Shown one piece after another: positions 52,981 to 54,063 of a stretch of DNA of 54,063 nt. The stretch is from the NCBI GenBank assembly GCA_020248945.1, contig JADCGQ010000037.1:1-54063 (forward strand), in the 5' to 3' direction. Both the position numbers and the translations under genes were made by a program. The number at the start of each line of letters is the position of its first letter. The stretch's first letter is position 1. The notes under the pieces are model-generated. The model worked only from the letters and a program-made list of their open reading frames with translations, ran no database searches and was not told where the DNA came from. This stretch comes from Rubrivivax sp. (GTDB lineage Bacteria; Pseudomonadota; Gammaproteobacteria; Burkholderiales; Burkholderiaceae_C).

Positions 52981-53850
52981 TCAGGCGTCGGTGGACAGCG
53001 CCTCGTGCGTGTGCACCGGCAGGCTCAGCCGCCCGTCGGCCCCGGGCAGCGCCTGGATGCGCAGGCGCGGCGCCTGCGACCGCACGCTGCCGAAGATGGT
53101 GGCAAAGGCCACGTCGGCGGCGTCGCGCCCGGTGCCCAGCCGCACGAACCCCATCGGAATGGCGGTGCCCGAGGGATCGAAGATGTACCAGCGGTCGCCG
53201 AGCCAGGCCTCGACGTAGGCGTGGAAGTCGGTCGGGCCGAGGGCCGGATCGGCGCCGTAGTCGATGCCGGTGGCCAGCCGCGCGGGGATGTTGACGGCGC
53301 GGCACAAGGCGATCATCACGTGCGCGAAGTCTCGGCACACGCCGACGGTGTCGAGCAGGGTGTCGACGGCCGAGGTGGCCGAGTTCGAGGTGTTCGGGGT
53401 GAAGCTGATGCGCTGCTGCACCCATAGGCAGATGGCCTGCACGCGGCCATAGCCCTGCGGCTGCTGGCCGAACTCGCGCATCGCCAGCCGGTGCAGCCGG
53501 TCGCTCTGGCAGTAGCGGCTCGGGTAGAGGTAGCCCAGCACGCCGGCCGGCACACGCGCCACGGGCACCTCGCCGATCTGGTCAGGCAGGGCCCGGTGGT
53601 GCGCCAGTTCCACCGTGGCGCCGTACGACACCTGCAGCGGCCCGGCTTGCGCGCTCAGGCGCAGGTAGCGGTTGTGGGTCGACGGATCGGTCTCTACGCG
53701 CCAGGGCACGGCCTGGCTGATCTGCAGGTCTTCGCCCAGCAGATGTTGGCGCTCGGTCAGCGCGGCGTGGATGTTGAAGATGAAGTCGCAGCCGGGCTGC
53801 AGGACTTCGTAGTCGAGCTCGATGGAGATCTGCAGGCGGGTCTGGTGCAT
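52981..53850 (-). CDS. Transglutaminase-like cysteine peptidase family protein
   Basis: A 289-residue protein with an N-terminal beta domain (MHQTRLQISIELDYEV) and a transglutaminase/protease core. The catalytic triad is complete: C172 in TVGVCRDFAHV, H210 in TDFHAYVEAW and D225 in WYIFDPSGT. There is no signal peptide. Such proteins in actinobacteria and proteobacteria often accompany alpha-E and circularly permuted ATP-grasp proteins, but neither is visible in the window. Its substrate is unknown. It precedes the YciO-type gene in the same direction. Confidence 0.88.
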   Translation of the reverse strand: MHQTRLQISIELDYEVLQPGCDFIFNIHAALTERQHLLGEDLQISQAVPWRVETDPSTHNRYLRLSAQAGPLQVSYGATVELAHHRALPDQIGEVPVARVPAGVLGYLYPSRYCQSDRLHRLAMREFGQQPQGYGRVQAICLWVQQRISFTPNTSNSATSAVDTLLDTVGVCRDFAHVMIALCRAVNIPARLATGIDYGADPALGPTDFHAYVEAWLGDRWYIFDPSGTAIPMGFVRLGTGRDAADVAFATIFGSVRSQAPRLRIQALPGADGRLSLPVHTHEALSTDA

Positions 53851-53923
53851 GGGCAGGGCGCAAAAAGCGCCTGATCGTGCCGCCGCCCGCCGTGGAAGTC
53901 GGTGCGCTGGCGCACCCTCGGAG

Positions 53924-54063
53924 CTAGCCCGGATATTTCACCAGCAGCAGGTCGGCGGCCTCGTGCCGAAGCGCGTTTTCATAGGTATCTGACGCCAATG
54001 AAAACCGAGGACCGCCGATGCCAAAGTGTACCGATGAGGCTGTCGAGTTTGGACGTGTCGGGC
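53924..54063 (+). mobile_element. Probable left end of an insertion sequence (IS1380-like), cut by the window edge
   Basis: TAGCCCGGATATTTCA at 53925-53940 resembles an insertion-sequence terminus, and it is followed by a short open frame starting like an IS1380-family transposase. The rest lies outside the window, so no opposite end or target-site duplication can be checked. Confidence 0.35.
54018..54063 (+). CDS. Partial open frame, possibly the start of an IS1380-family transposase
   Basis: The ATG at 54018-54020 gives MPKCTDEAVEFGRVG before the sequence ends. The EFGRVG pattern is reminiscent of IS1380 transposase N-termini. Only 15 codons are visible, so this is a weak call. Confidence 0.35.
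   Translation, partial: MPKCTDEAVEFGRVG

Noticed and set aside
52981..53850. Alpha-E / ATP-grasp / transglutaminase peptide-modification cluster
   Set aside because: Only the transglutaminase-like gene is present; the neighbouring genes are a YciO-type protein and the window edge, with no alpha-E or ATP-grasp partner visible.

Overview
The window is 54 kb of very G+C-rich chromosomal DNA, densely packed with genes. Several features point to a betaproteobacterium of the order Burkholderiales (Rubrivivax/Leptothrix/Comamonadaceae-like; the family is an inference). They are a tmRNA encoding the tag ANDERFALAA, an aroA-cmk fusion, the ompA-ubiG-gph / gyrA...rpsA-ihfB-lapAB gene order, a DUF4254 protein beside heptosyltransferases, a Bug-type solute receptor and a PEP-CTERM protein. 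No prophage, plasmid gene or CRISPR array was seen. Most of it is core genome, with a more variable stretch at about 38-43 kb and a probable insertion-sequence end at the right edge.

Layout. 0.3-7.9 kb (+): a threonine dehydratase-like enzyme, a Kef-type antiporter broken by a one-base frameshift, DNA polymerase III alpha (dnaE) and a patatin-like phospholipase. 7.9-12.9 kb: a ComEA-like DNA-binding protein and an envelope block with two GT9 heptosyltransferases, a DUF4254 protein, lapB and lapA. 12.9-22.6 kb (-): ihfB, rpsA, aroA-cmk, tyrA, pheA, a DUF2059 protein and gyrA, with TGATG overlaps that suggest translational coupling. 22.9-25.5 kb (+): an OmpA-like protein, ubiG, gph and the tmRNA gene with a clear terminator. 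25.7-28.5 kb: an RCC1-repeat lipoprotein, a GlcG-like protein, an ArsC/Spx-like protein and a Pal-like lipoprotein. 28.7-38.1 kb (-): a GGDEF-EAL protein, a PilZ protein (frameshifted), an alpha/beta hydrolase, prfB with its programmed +1 frameshift, pepN and fbp.

38.7-41.6 kb holds the most unusual locus. A secreted subtilisin-family (S8) protease ends in twelve perfect EGFIMS hexapeptides, encoded by an 18-bp repeat whose copies differ only at synonymous positions. Directly downstream lies a decayed tandem duplicate of the gene's 3' end. A C-tract/G-tract inverted element lies upstream of the start. 41.9-47.5 kb: a GNAT acetyltransferase, a four-copy 30-bp palindromic repeat array, an HD-GYP protein lacking its HD dyad, an acyl-CoA synthetase followed by a divergent MurA-like enolpyruvyl transferase, and ybaK. 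47.5-53.9 kb: a three-gene operon (Bug receptor, zinc-ribbon protein, carboxymuconolactone decarboxylase-like protein), then plsY, ridA, an anchored CxxC protein, a PEP-CTERM sugar dehydrogenase, a YciO-type protein and a transglutaminase-like protease.

Functionally the window joins replication and topology (dnaE, gyrA, ihfB), translation (rpsA, prfB, tmRNA, ybaK, YciO), aromatic amino acid synthesis (pheA, tyrA, aroA), envelope biogenesis (heptosyltransferases, lapAB, plsY, OmpA/Pal) and cyclic-di-GMP signalling (GGDEF-EAL, PilZ, HD-GYP). All calls come from reading the sequence; no database search was run.
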